DNA of 64,000 nucleotides. Origin: Caprimulgus europaeus. Its lineage: Eukaryota > Chordata > Aves > Caprimulgiformes > Caprimulgidae. Shown here in pieces: positions 35,401 to 48,671 of this stretch. The notes beneath the pieces were generated by a model. The model searched no databases, was not told the DNA's origin, and was given only the letters and a program-made list of their open reading frames with translations. The stretch's first letter is position 1. Each line of letters starts with the position of its first letter. The position numbers and the translations under genes are program-made. Location of the stretch: positions 31,562,339-31,626,338 of the forward strand of contig OU015532.1 of NCBI GenBank assembly GCA_907165065.1. The letters are read 5' to 3'.

Positions 35401-38400
35401 AGCTAAGGTCACAAGCTGACACTCATTACTAAATTCCTTTGCTTAAAATTTCAGCTTGGTCTTTTGCCCTCTGTCTTTTGTGCTGCTTGCAAAGGAATAG
35501 TATATATAGTGTATGAGAAAATTAGGCCAAATTTGAATTGTTTTTTAATTTTCTCATGGAATTTCACAGGAACTGAGCAAGGAGGGATGTAGATATAGAC
35601 AAAAAAAAAAAAAAAAGTCACAGATACCATCAAACTACTAGAGATGGTGAAAAATAAACCTTGTGGTAGGGTTCTGCAAAGACAGATTGATAAAAGTGGA
35701 GCAAGATCTCTTTCTTAAACAACCTTTTCCAGCAGCAGTGCTTATTGGCTCCATTCCTACTTGAAGATTTATGTGTTCCTCTCCTTTATTTCATCCAATG
35801 GGAATAACATAGGAAACTAAGTCTTCAGAATTCTCTGTCTTGTGCAACTCTTTTTCATATTTATTCTTACCCTGCTCAAAGTAGGGACTGTACCTCCATT
35901 CTAAGGGAAGCAGAATGCACCTTTGCTTTCATCTCTGGCAAGCCTTGAGCCATCTTTCTGAGTTTACTTGTTTTGTTATGGTCAAACAAATCCAAGTTTG
36001 TACAACATGCTTAATATCATCTACTTTCCTGTTCTTTTTATAAATGTCTATTCTTTTCATAGCGAGTCTACAGCTATACAGAAATTTGATATCTCCCCTG
36101 CTGATGAGAACAAACAAGAAATCATATTGTTTTCCTTTTTCAGTAGAAAGATTTTCTAGGAAATTGCATGAAAACATTTATTTGAATAGCATTAATTTTT
36201 ATATGGTATTTTTTGTTCTGTATTAGAAAAGTCTCATCTATAATAATGATGCTCTACTATAATATGCTGCTGCTTAGAAATGAGGAGACATAGAAGAGAT
36301 GGTAAGAAAAACATAAACTAGATTACTAATAGTTGAAGAAAATATGTTCAGGAACATTTCTTGAACAACATTATGCAAAATTTTATAGTATTTTTTTAAA
36401 CTATTCAGACTTTATATATTGCTTTTACTGATTCACGTAGTGCTTAAAAAATTCCTTGTCAGCAGGTGCAAAATACTAGGAATTGTTAGTGCATTATTCT
36501 GGGTATACAGACTGAGGAATATGCCTAGTCACTGGGAAGTACATTCTTATAACTGTTCCTTTTTGATTTTCTCTTACCTGAGCCTGGAATCAAAGTAAAT
36601 CCACATGTCAGTGACAATTATTCACTAATTAAAAATGAAATGTGAACATAAACATTCTTTTTTCTGTCCAGGAGAAATTTCAAGGACCCAGGACTGTACT
36701 AACTGAGTTGATGGAATGAGTATCTTCCTTACAGAATCCAGTTTGTCCATAAAAAAGTCTATAATAGTTTCTGACACTTTGGCATTTCCCTTCAGTTTAA
36801 TGTATCATATAATTCAGACAACTTTTAATGACTGAGGAGGGAGGAATGCATATCTTCAAATTATGCTTACACTTCAAACAAAAGATTGGAGGAAAAATCA
36901 CACCTTTCAACAGCAGGAAAATATCAAAGACCACAAAACTCAAAATGAGTGTTTAAGGAAATGTAAAAATGCTAGAAGCATCTGGGTGAAAGGTATTATG
37001 AAGATACCCAGTAAGATACCCACAATTTTTTCCGTTCCTTAAATTTGGATTAAATAGAAGAATGAATATTTTTTAATGTTCTATTGAGAGGAGAGGGAGT
37101 ATAGTACATTTTTCAAAAGATTTGGGTTTTAAAATTTTGGTTCTTTTTGGTATTCTGGTTAATGCAATAGTGAGATGTTCCAGCAAAATTGTTTATTCAG
37201 AAACCTGATGTAAGACACTGAAACAAAAAATGTGGAAAAAAGCACTAAGTTTAAGGGGAAATGGTGACACTTGGAGGCTCAAATGAACAGGAGAAAGTCT
37301 CATTCAAAAGTGGTGTAATGTTTACAATAAAGAAACAAAAAATCCCAAGCCAACACCGATTAACCATATCAGGTTTTAGTATTTTAAAAGTTTAATCTAC
37401 CATACTGTAACAAGTAAATGAAAGTTATATTTTCATTAATCAGCCATAGTATTGCTCAATGCAACAATCTTCTTCTATAGGACTTGAATACGTTGGGACT
37501 GAATTCTGGTCATTGAAGTACTCTCATCTGTGACACACTATTAAGGCCTATGCAGTGACAGGGGTATTACTGGAAATATAATTTATTAAAAAGAAAAAAA
37601 AATAAATTGAAAAAATTAATTAGACTTTCCTCTCAAGAAAAATGTCATACTTTTCAAATTTGTTTCTTTTCCAAATAAGAACAATGAACTGGATTTTTTT
37701 TTTTTTTTTTCCATAAAGTAGTCTTTTTAAAGATTTAGGGAAAGCAAACAAACAAACTAACCAACCAACGAATCAGCAGAATGTAGTCTGGAGATCTCAT
37801 GGATCTTCAGCTCTGGGGTAGGGTCTGTGATCTCTGGATCCATGTGAAACACTTGCTCTTTACCCTGCACGATCCCTAAATGACCTAAGGATTTTGATGA
37901 TTGCCAGCTACAGATTTGCCTGTGGTAATGCATTATGATTAATTAATACCTTATTGTAGATTTGTATATCTAATCATGGGTAAAAAGATGGGAAAAGTAT
38001 TTAGAACATTTGGCTTAATCTAACCTAAATGGCTGATTAATCTTTTTTGGGGGTCAGTGTACTGGAGTTGTGTTTTGTGTGCTATGTTTTACTCCTTGAT
38101 TCTGTTAATAAGAGAGCAATAGTACAGTAATGGTTTGTTGAGGTTTCTGTTATTTCAGTCTGCTGTGCTCTAGTCTTCAGCATCTAAATGTGAACAAGTG
38201 CAAGGATATTGAAGAGTTAAGAAATACAAGCTGTCATACTTAAAGAAAAAGTGTAATTTGTGGAGACTAAAATGAGAGTTTTAATTATGACAATAATGAT
38301 TGTTTACTAAGCTATTAATTTTGTATAACACTTCTCTTACTTGTTATTCTGAGTATAAAATTTGTTTGCCAGTACAAGTGATAAACAATCATAGAGCACA

Positions 38401-41400
38401 ATCAGTCTAATTTAATTTATTTTCATTAAGAAAATAAACTTTATTAAATTTGGGTTTTAATACTTTTCCTTTTGCTATGTCTACAGTTAAATCCTTTACC
38501 TGAGGTTATATTAGAGAGAATAAACCAGCAGATACACTACCAATATACTTGATTAAAGTGTCATGAAACTGAAATTTTTTAACGTTGTCCTTGCCCTTAG
38601 AAAAATATGGGAAAGTTTGGGGTTTTTTATTACCATGTCCTTCATACAGCCAAATTTGTATTTTCTTAAGATATATCTACCTTTATGTGTAGCTATCAAA
38701 CTGTGGTTGTTCTAAGTTTCTTTCTAAAACCAATGCAAGAAATCCATTTTAGAAGAGGAAAAAAGGTACAAGCTGTCAAATTTAAAAATAAATTTTGTTG
38801 GTGGCTCTCAGTAACCATTTAGGAGTTAATCATAAAAGTGGTCAGTTTGAGGTAGTTTTCTCTTGAGATAAATAATACTTGGCAGGTTTATTTCAGTTCT
38901 CTGCCTACAGGCCAACCATTCTGCCACTGGCCGTTTGCCTTGATGTCTGTCATCTGGTTTTGATCTCTTCCCCATTAGTGTACAAAGTAGATCAAAACTG
39001 GGCAATAAGCCATTTGGACTCTGTAAGGTCAAACATTTTCACAGCAAAGGATGTGAAGGCAACTGCTTGCCAATAATTTTGTTAAAACTGTGAAAGTTTT
39101 TAGAAAAAGTACATCTTCAACTGGATTTTAGCCATGGACTTCCACCACAGTGTTGGAAAATTTGGAAACGACTACCTAACAGAAGGCTAACTTGAGATTA
39201 TGAAGCGACAACTGTTTGGCTCATTATAAAGTCAGATGTGTTCTATGGCATTTGAGTGGACAGCAGAGACCCTGACATTAGCACATGGCTCATTAGAAGT
39301 GAATTTGAGTTTGGCCTTTTTCTTCGCCTACAGAAAATAGCTAATATACCCAGGAATTGCCTTGAAAAATACCTGTACCACCTTTTAAATGTATAAAGCC
39401 CTAATTTAAAATTAAAGCACTATCTATTTCACTTTGCAATTAAAAACGTGGTACTGGCTAAAAAAATGCAGGATTAGGAATGGTATGACACAAGGGAAAA
39501 TAAAAAATTGTTGAAGTCCATTGTCTCTGTTAGTAAGCACACTGATTAGCTTTCTCCTTCTCCGTGATAGTCACATTGCAGAACAGATAGCAAAATGCCA
39601 TCATTATAGTATCACGTTCAGTGCATTACAGGTAGTTAAGGGTGACTTACCATTTCTTTTATGAAGTCTGTTTTTATAACTTTACTGTTCTAATTTGCAT
39701 TTTTCTGAAGTCTGGCTATGATCAAATTATAAACACATTGGAACTATTGGGACAACTCTCACTGATTTCAGCAGGGCTAGAATTTGAACAAGATTATTTG
39801 CAATAATATATCTCTTTCAGCTAACCAAAAATCCCTCTGTGATGCTCTGGAAGTACTGTTTTGATGAAAGAACAATATAAAACATTCAAGAGATACTTTA
39901 ATTGATTTGACTCATGGAGTGTTCATTTTTTAAAAGGGAGGAAAATTCAGCCACTGGACCTTATATACAGGCTCAGATTCACTATTTCAGTAGCAAATAC
40001 CTATTGCTTATCAGAAGATAGCATGGATGATCAACACAGAGTTAACTTTTCTCTTGTTGATACATGTGCATAGCTAAATCTCTTAAATACTATTATATTC
40101 TGATTAATTGTTAGCAATCATTTTTCCTGCAACCTGATGTGATGTTACCTTTTATAGAATTGTGGGAAATTGCTAGGGAGGAAACACTGTTGACTACTGG
40201 AAATATTCCAGTACATCCATGTCAATAACTCATTCAGGATAATTTGTCATAAATCTATATAACTTCAACACTAAGAATTCTAAGGGATTTCTACTTGGAG
40301 TGAAGTTTTATCAGCATTTTCATTCTCTGTTGTTCACTAGCCTTGCTCATCTTGGCATTCAATGGTTGTGAAACACTATGTCATTTCAGACTAGGAATTT
40401 TCTTGGATGGTAAGAATTAATCTCTTTTAGTGAGTAACTGGTGATAAATGGTACTGATAACTACTAATGTAGATGAACAATAAATCTTAACTGAACTAAA
40501 AAAATGGCAAATATTACAGATTAAAATAGAAATTAGCTCTGCTACTAATAATAGCAGTAATTTCTTTTGGCCTCAGTGTAATATAAGGCAGGGGATATAT
40601 TGCAGAGTCTACTCATTCTTTAATTGATACAGAGTAGTTTGGGCAAAGTAATTCATTGACCAAACTGGAGACACTATTCCCGAAAAATATCAACATAAAA
40701 ATACATGATATTTGGCTAAAGGAAAAGGTTGGCAAAGGAAAACTTGATAGTATATTCTCCAGTTATGGACTGAAAGGAGTAGATCATGTTAGAGTTCTTT
40801 ATTTTGTGCCAAATAGTGGCTTCATAGTTGCAAGATCTTACTGAGCTTTTGCTTTAAAACTGTTTTAAATCATCTCTGATTAGAAAGATTGCAGATCTCT
40901 CCAAAGTTTTGATATTCCTCAGGGAAGTAAAAGTGTAATCTAAATTGCATCAAAAATCAGTACTATTTAAAATTCAGGAATGGGTTTTAAAAATATTTCA
41001 CTTCTTACAGTGCTGTACAGGAACAATCAATGGCTTGACTTACTTTATCTGTATACCATGAAAAGACAAAATCTATATAAAGCAAGTAGCAAACGAGATT
41101 CTTACTAACAATTAGAATTACTAAGGAACAGTTAGACTTTTAATGCACAGTGAATGAACAATTTCTCATCACATAAGCATGGAGTTTACATTTATCAAAA
41201 TAGGTTTAGAGTGGTTTCCCACTTTGAAATGTGTTCTTATCTGCTCAGAAACATAAGGATGAAAAAAAAAAAATAGATTTTTTCCCTCTGAGTCTCTGTT
41301 AAGTATTTTTTTCTAGGAGTTTTAGGATATTCTTGTCTATACTGCTTTTTAGTCCAATAATTTTCCCTTTATGATAACATCTGTTTATTGAATGATAATA

Positions 41401-44400
41401 CTGTTTCAGTTGGCAGTTTCAGTGTTGAAACCAATGCTTTTATGTATTCCTTAAATATCATTCATATCCCTTTTACATCTGCAGTCACCTTTTTACTAAA
41501 TAAATTTGATTGTCTTCTAATTTTGAGACAGCAAAATTTATCAGAATTGATTAGAATTTTTTTCTTTAGAATAAGTCTAATGTGAGAAGTGGAAAACTTT
41601 TGTTTGAAATGTTAAAATCTCTTTCCTCTTTATTGTTTGTGATTATTTAAGTTTTGGAAGTTAAATAAATTAAAAGTAAGTTTAGAAACTTCTTTCCTTT
41701 TTTATAATGGATGTTTAGAAATGATTGCACAGCTCATGGGTAATTAATTTGCCTACTATTTGATCTTTAATCAATATTTCACATTTTCACAGCATTTATT
41801 TTTAATAGTGCCCTGCAGTTTTTCACTTTTAGTTTTCATTTTATTTTCAAGACACAAAACCCAAGTAGGCACTTCCATGGTTGAGAAAAAAACAGCAATA
41901 ATTAAGTGTACTTAGGAAGAGGAAAACATTTTATCAACCCAAACAAACTCTGAATTTATAGTATGATATTATGTAACGTAGATATACAACACTAAGAATA
42001 GTTTGACATTAAGTGGTTATATTTCTCCAGTGTTGCTGTTCAGGCATCTGCACGCACAATCCATTTTACTGCAAGCTGAAAGATAAATCTTTTTCAGCAA
42101 TTTAAGTGTAGTTTAGAGAGAACACATAATGACTGAAGTGAAATAAAGCAAGAAATGATATTTACTAAAAGTACAGAAAGCAGGGTAAACTTGACTGTCA
42201 AAGGAAGTACCCAACATAGTGCACAGCATTTTTCATGAGAATTATTTCTTTGTCTACTTGCTATTCTTTTTCTTAAAGAATAGAAAGTAGTATTTTGATT
42301 CTTAAAGAATATTTTCTTACAAAGAAAAAGTAAAAAAATAATAAAACTGTGAGCACAACTTTGAAATATAAGGTTGCTTAGGCTTTAAAAACACCCTGAA
42401 ACCTGTATGTTTTAGCCATCTCTAAATTTATTGCTAAAATTGTTAAATTTTAAAATGTATTTAACAAATGCAAAAATGAAAATATACACGGTAAAAATGT
42501 GATTATTTGATGTAATCTACTGCTTTAGTGGTATAAATGCATAGAGATGCTTTTAAGTAATAAGACATGACAAGCAAGTAGTGCTGTAATAGCCATCAGC
42601 CCGATTTGGGCATCTGGTCAGCTGTACAGCAAGGCAAAGTGTCTCCAGCCACTTGATACATACACCCAATCTGTGATTCTGTAATACATGCAGATATCCA
42701 CCAAGGCACATGCCATATCATAATATGAAGCTCAAATAATATGTTCAGTATTTAAAAATGTTATAATTTTAAACGGTAATATGGCTTAATCCTGAGTAAA
42801 AGTAAATTACTGCATCTTAAGAGAAATCAGTTGAAATATAGCACTTCAGACCAGCTCAGAGTCTGATTCACAGTACACAACATGAAGCTCTAATAATACC
42901 AAGCATTCAGTGGGAAACAATTGGGCTGAGAGTATAGAGTATGCCGAACAGCAGTTGAGGAATGTTGGTTTTCTTTCCTTTCTCAGTAATTCTTTTTATT
43001 CCTCCTAGCAACATCATATGAGTTAGTTTTACAAAATGAGACAAAACCTTCTTGTCTCACTCAGGGAAAGAAACAAAAAACTTAGGGCAATTTAAATGGA
43101 TGTAACTTTTAAAATATAAAATATTTTGGGGTAAGTCTAGCACAAAAGAATGAAGGATGAGATCCACAAGTACTCCAGCTAACTAACTACAAATGAAAAA
43201 AGGAATGATATCAGTTAATACCTTTCAGTTTTAACTCTAAAATTTGTTGGATAGAGGTATCTCAGAAAAAATAAAGAGATACTGTGGAGAACATCACTCC
43301 AAAATTATGCCCAGAAAAATGAATCTTATGTATTTTGTTGTCACATTTCCTGTAATGTAACAATCTACTGTGAAAATAGGAACATAAAATGGTGTAGGTC
43401 ATCAGGAAATATATACTCATGTTTGGCTAGGGACACAACTGCTCTAGTTGTTTACAGTTTTCTGCCTGAGGACATTGTTTATGTTAGCAGTCATTTCATT
43501 ACAGTTCATAAACAGATCATGTCAAAACTAGTCATAAGGAATCACTGCATTTCTATGCCAGCCTAGCTGAGATCGCCACTACCTCCTGTGATTTGAAAAT
43601 TATCTATTCCAAAACACTTTAAGGATCAGAATTGCAGTTAAGCCACCTATAAGGCCAATTACACAGCCTTAGAAAGAGTAATGTTGTTTATGAAGTGGGG
43701 TAATAATCAGGAAAAGGCAGCTGTACCAAAATAGATGGTAAAAGTATCTATTCAATGTTTGTGGGTTTTATAAAAAAAGGGTTCACCATTGTATTTTGCA
43801 CATAGTTTGATTCAGAGAACAGTTATGGCATCAAACCCCCTGATGTATTCAAACTGACTTAGTTTATAGATCCCTCGCAGTTTTTGTCAGAGCATTGTGA
43901 ACTTTGTTCTGTAGTTCCTCTAGCTACACATACAGCCAGAAATCAAGGTACCTAAAAAGTTTGGAGTGAAAAAGGACTGTTTATTTACACAGCAGTTTAC
44001 AGGAGAATTTTTAAAGTCAGAATTTTCATCTTGGTTATGTCTGCAGGAGGATCAAGTCCTTTTTAGCCAAGCTGTAAATAAACAGCCTTTAACATATGCC
44101 TAAAATTACAAAACTTTTGTAGGACCAGTAGAGCTTCTCCTTGTTTTTTCCATTAGAAATGGGTGCTTATGAGTAGATTTTAACAAAATTGACAAAATAA
44201 AATTTTGATTCCCATCTAATTTAACTTTTCTGTATGCTCCATGTTATGTTCTGACTGTAACAGAAGCTTATTTTCAAAGCATGTTGTGGGATTTAACCAA
44301 GGAAATTATAATAAAATTAATGAAAAAGGTTTATCTAAAATACCTAGATTGCTTGAAAAAATCTTACTGAGAAACATTTTTTTTAGTTGATGTCAGTAGA

Positions 44401-46480
44401 TACTGTATTTTTTTAACATGAATTTTTATTAATATTTCTGCCATTTGGGCTACCTTCTATATTAAATATATTGACATGTAGGAATTAATGCACTTCATGG
44501 CTGCATTGACCTGTAGATCATACTAAATGTTTATATAATACAGTAATAATACATGAGTATGTGCAGACTTTATAATTTGTGGCTGAAGATAATTCAGAAT
44601 TAAGGGGTTTTATCCCTAAATAAAAGGACTATTGTATTTCCCAAATAAAAAACAACCCAAGTAGGAATTCTGTAAATCTATCAGCACTACTTTTTATAAA
44701 TTCACAGCTCACCAGATTAAAGAGTAAAGTGTCATGATTACCATTATGCATAAACACTTCAGTGATGTACAGGAGACCTGGCAGGTTACTAAGCTTGAGA
44801 GAATTCAGAGTGCATACTGCTCATGACATCAATGTAGCAACCGTAAGCAATAGCGAGGGAAGATTTGATTACCTGGTACCTCTAATATCAGTTCTTGATA
44901 CCTGGCAGGTCATTCTAGTAAGGAACTTGAGATCTGTAAATTTCCCACCTGAAAGGCCTGTATTAGTGTGCAGCAAATGCACTGAATAGGAAAATGCTAT
45001 ACGTTTTGAAAATTTTGCTTATCCTTAGTGCAACTTCACTGGAATAGGTTAGCCCACTGAATAACAGCACCTATAGATAGACTTAGAAAGTATCACAGAA
45101 GAATTCAAGTCCAAATCCAGGTATTTCTTTTAAGACTCCTGCTTTCTATCCTGGCAGCTTAGGGGATCAGGGGACTTTTATTGTTATTAATTTCTGAGTT
45201 CTTTAGTAGTTAAAGTTTCTGGCCAGAACTCATAACTGACAGAATAGAGTGATTAAGATTCTTACATCATTACATTATAATTTTATCATTGCAGATTTTT
45301 AGTTGACAAAACATTTTGAAATTATATTAAGCTGCTTCATTATTTACCACATACATTTCCTTCTGCTACTAATCAGTGTTTCCACGAGTCATTCCACTGT
45401 ATTAGCAGGGAAGCCAACACCTCAAAGGTGACCTTATTGGCCCAGGATGGCCGTCTAGCTAGTCACAGTGTCAGGCTATGAATGGAATCTATTGCTATAA
45501 TGAGTGCACCAGGGACGCTATTGCTTGGCGGTAAATGGATATAGCTTCTGAAACAGTGTCCAGGCTACAGTCAGAAGGGAGGGCTGCTATTAAAATTAAT
45601 AGCCTGCTTGCTCTTTTTTTATCAATATATTATTGAAATGGTGTTCTTTCAAGGTTGCACAGCTGGTTTAATGCTGATTATGTTTTAAGCCAGAGTGGAT
45701 AATTAAACAGGATAGAAATGAGTGTAGGGTTATTCATGACAGAAAAGATGCCAAGAACTGTACAACAAAGGCATCTTGCTGATAAAACAGAAAGAGCAAA
45801 GATAAATTTACTGCAAAACTATTAGTTTATGGGCTCTCTTTGCTCTTCTGTAGAAGAAATTAGCTCTATTAGAACATTTTCAATTTTCAGCACATTAAAA
45901 CAAGTCTCCAATTGTTACTTCTGTTACAGAAACTCTTATGTGAAGAAAAAAAAGGAAAAGCAAAATGGTATGAGTTCCCTAAATTTTATTATTTTAAACC
46001 TACTACTAGTAGAAGACAATGTGTCTTCTCGAGTAATCCCAGATCATACTATAAACAAGCACAAGAATTCTGAAAAACATGTTATTGCAAGTTCTGTATA
46101 CTAGACTATGATATTTCATGTTACAGTGCATAATGTTTCCTTTCATTACTTGTTTCATTTCAGGGAGTGGGGAGTTTCTGCATGTGCTGAGTGCTAAGTC
46201 TCATTAGCATATAATTGCATTTTTTCTTCTTTTTGATGGTGTAACTTCAGTGATATTTGAACACTGTTGTCCTATGAGTTTGATCAGAAAAGCTTACTCA
46301 CTTGGTTTCTTCCACAAGCTTTTGGAAGTAGTAAGAAACTAATTTATAATTCCACTGGAAGCCTACTCAGAAAGATCAAGAAGTATTACTTCCATTTTTT
46401 CCAATGAAATATATTTTGGTTCCTCTGTTTTCACACGAAAGGAAAATTCATAGCAAATATCCTTCTTCCAAAGGTTTTCA
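32471..46480. other. 14 kb without recognised transposable elements or genes
   Basis: A long stretch of complex AT-rich sequence. It has homopolymer runs at 34761-34784 (A), 35601-35616 (A) and 37694-37710 (T), but no CR1 or LTR that I can recognise and no coding gene. Three passages (about 33200-33560, 38860-39340 and 45360-45800) are less AT-rich and look like typical conserved non-coding DNA, but conservation cannot be judged from one sequence. Confidence 0.5.
34761..34784. repeat. Poly(A) run, 24 bp
   Basis: An uninterrupted run of 24 A without a recognisable retrocopy upstream. Confidence 0.9.
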
Positions 46481-47315
46481 TAGAATCATAGAATGGTTTG
46501 GGTTGGAAGGGACCTTAAAGATCATCCAGCTCCAACCTCCCTGCCATGAGCAGTGAAACTTTTCAGTAGACCAGGTTGCTCAAAGCCTCATCCAACCTGG
46601 CCTGGAACACTTCCAGGGAAGGGGCATCCACAACTTCCCTGGGCAACCTCTTCCAGTGCCTTACCACCCTCACAGTAAAGAATTTCTTTCTAATATCCAA
46701 TCTAAACCTACCCTCTTTCACCTTAAAGCCATTCCCTCTTGTCCTGTCATTAACTGCCCTTGTGAAAAGTCCTTCCCCAGCTTTCCTGTAGGCCCCTTCA
46801 AGTACTGGAAGGCTGCTATAAGATCTCCCCGGAGCCCTCTCTTCTCGAGGCTGAACATCCCCCAACTCTCTCAGCCTGTCCTCGTAGGAGAGGTGCTCCA
46901 GCCCTCGGATCATCCTCGTGGCCCTTCTCTGGACTCGTTCTAACTGGTCGATGTCTCTCTTGTGTTGGGGGCTCCAGAACTGGACAGTACTCCAGGTGGG
47001 GCCTTACAAGAGCAGAGTACAGGGGAAGAATCACTTCCCTCAACCTGCTGGCCACACTTCTCTTGATGCAGCCCAGGATACGGTTTCCCTTTTGGGCTGC
47101 AAGCGCACATTGCCGGCCCATGTTGAACTTCTCGTCCACCACCACTCCCAAGTCCTTCTCTTCGGAGCTAGCTTCAAGCCACTCATTGCCCAGCCTGTAC
47201 TTGTGCTTTGGGTTGCCCCAACCCAGGTGCAGGACCTTGCATTTGGCCTTGTTGAACTTCATGAGGTTAGCACAGGCCCACCTCTCAAGCCTGTCAAGAT
47301 CCCTCTGGATGGTCT
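46481..47315 (-). mobile_element. CR1 LINE, 3' 835 bp
   Basis: The tail complement TAGAATCATAGAATGG starts at 46481. The element holds the C-terminal third of ORF2 and the short 3' untranslated region. GGTTTT occurs just outside both ends (46473-46478 and 47320-47325) and may be a short target duplication. The sequence is richer in GC and better preserved than most neighbours. Confidence 0.92.
46563..47315 (-). pseudogene. CR1 ORF2 C-terminal remnant
   Basis: The minus strand reads [20 protein letters not shown] at about 47315-47256, then [39 protein letters not shown], and after a frameshift [20 protein letters not shown] and the closing HWKRLPREVVDAPSLEV, ending in a stop at 46563. These are the post-catalytic (thumb and C-terminal) parts of the CR1 reverse transcriptase. 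The catalytic FADD block lies upstream of the truncation and is absent. It needs only about two frame changes to read through, which suggests moderate age. Confidence 0.85.
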
Positions 47316-47329
47316 TAATGGTTTTATTA

Positions 47330-48275
47330 TCAAAAAAGTAAGGCAAGTTAAGCTGTTAAGATGGTGTGTTATAATTTCAGAAGGGGTAACAGGGACCCAC
47401 TATACCTACACAAATTAATGTGATGCAATGTAGAGCTGCAAAATAACTTGAAACAAGGTCTTTCAGAATTAATAATATTAATAAATTATCTTATATAAAT
47501 TATATTTCTGTGAGTGACTGCACATACAGATTTAGATCACTATACTGTATCTGTGGCCACTACATTTTGTGGGAGCAAAAATTTGGAATCAGTGGTGCAC
47601 TTCAGTGAGCATCTTACGTTGTCTAATTTTATCAGGTGAAGCGTGAGCAATATAGGATCAATGTACAGAAAATATTGTTTCACAGCAGAGAGCAGACATG
47701 GACAGAATTATGCTTTTTAAAAAGTGATTTTTATAGCCTATGTAATAGTCTAAAAGTAAAATTGGTGCTACAATATTTTTGCTGAGCATCCTACTGGTTG
47801 TTCAATCTGTCATAATATATAAAATTTCATTACTCTGATACCACTGCATCAGCTTTTCTAAGATACTGCATAGCAGACACAATTAAGAATAAACTAATGT
47901 CCTCAGACACTACTTCTCCAGTCTCAGAGATCTCTTTTGAGAAAAATGGATTTTTTCCTCTAAACCAGGATTTTATATAGATTGCTAAGCACATTTTTCT
48001 TAGTCCTCTTTATTTAAGATTTCACATTCATTACAAACTTTCAAGTGGCTGAAAATTATTTTGCCTGAACTTTATCCATTTAATTTCTGCAGCTGTTTGC
48101 CTCAGATCTTACCTCTGGGGATGAAAAAAACCCAAAACTACTTATCAAAAATTTTCCTATGATAATAACAGGGTAGAATAAACTAGTATAGAGTTGAATT
48201 GAGATTTCTTAGATGAAGAGCTAAAGCACAGTTGACTTTCACTCTTCTTCCTGGAGTTTACCATTCCTGGGAATG
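47330..48275. other. Unique spacer between CR1 copies
   Basis: About 950 bp of AT-rich sequence with no recognised element or gene. Confidence 0.5.
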
Positions 48276-48279
48276 GTTC

Positions 48280-48502
48280 AAAGCTGTGTCAGGGGCAGTT
48301 CAGACTTGACATTAGGAAACATTTCATTACCGATAGGGTGGTCAAACACTGGAACAGGCTTCCTGGAGAGGTGGTCAGTGTCCCAAGCCTGTCAGTTTTT
48401 AAGAGGCATTTGGACAATACGCTTTAACTTTTGGTCAGCCCTGAAGTGGTCAGACAGTTGGATTAGATGATCATTGTAGGTCCCTTCCAACTGTAAATAA
48501 TA
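48280..48502 (+). mobile_element. CR1 LINE 3' fragment (about 220 bp)
   Basis: Plus-strand CR1 end: 'GCAGTTCAGACTTGACATTAGG' region, then TGGTCAAACACTGGAACAGG (HWNRLPGE-type coding end) and 'TAGATGATCATTGTAGGTCCC' leading to 'TTCCAACTGTAAATAATATTC'. It is 5'-truncated to the last 75 or so codons and 3' untranslated region. Its tail runs directly into a TTCTA microsatellite. Confidence 0.9.
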
Positions 48503-48583
48503 TTCTATTCTATTCTATTCTATTCTATTCTATTCTATTCTATTCTATTCTATTCTATTCTATTCTATTCTATTCTATTCTAT
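48503..48583. repeat. (TTCTA)n microsatellite at a CR1 tail
   Basis: About 16 perfect TTCTA units follow directly on the 3' end of a CR1. The usual CR1 tail is built of ATTCTATG-like units, so the array probably grew out of the tail. Confidence 0.97.
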
Positions 48584-48665
48584 TCCATCCCATCCCATCC
48601 CATCCCATCCCATCCCATCCCATCCCATCCCATCCCATCCCATCCCATTCCATTCCATTCCATTC
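48584..48665. repeat. (CATCC)n then (CATTC)n compound microsatellite
   Basis: The TTCTA array changes at 48584 to about 12 CATCC units (to 48645) and then to four CATTC units (to 48665). Each step differs by one or two bases from its neighbour, which points to point changes followed by local spread. Repeated WDGMG in the minus-strand frame is an artefact of this array. Confidence 0.97.
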
Positions 48666-48671
48666 ATCTTT

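Noticed and set aside
42261-42283. Perfect 9-bp hairpin CTATTCTTT...AAAGAATAG
   Set aside because: Short, AT-rich and expected by chance; too small for a microRNA precursor and not near any gene.
42600-42710. CTGTGATTCTGTAA resembling a CR1 tail
   Set aside because: The sequence before it does not match the CR1 3' end, so the match is probably chance.
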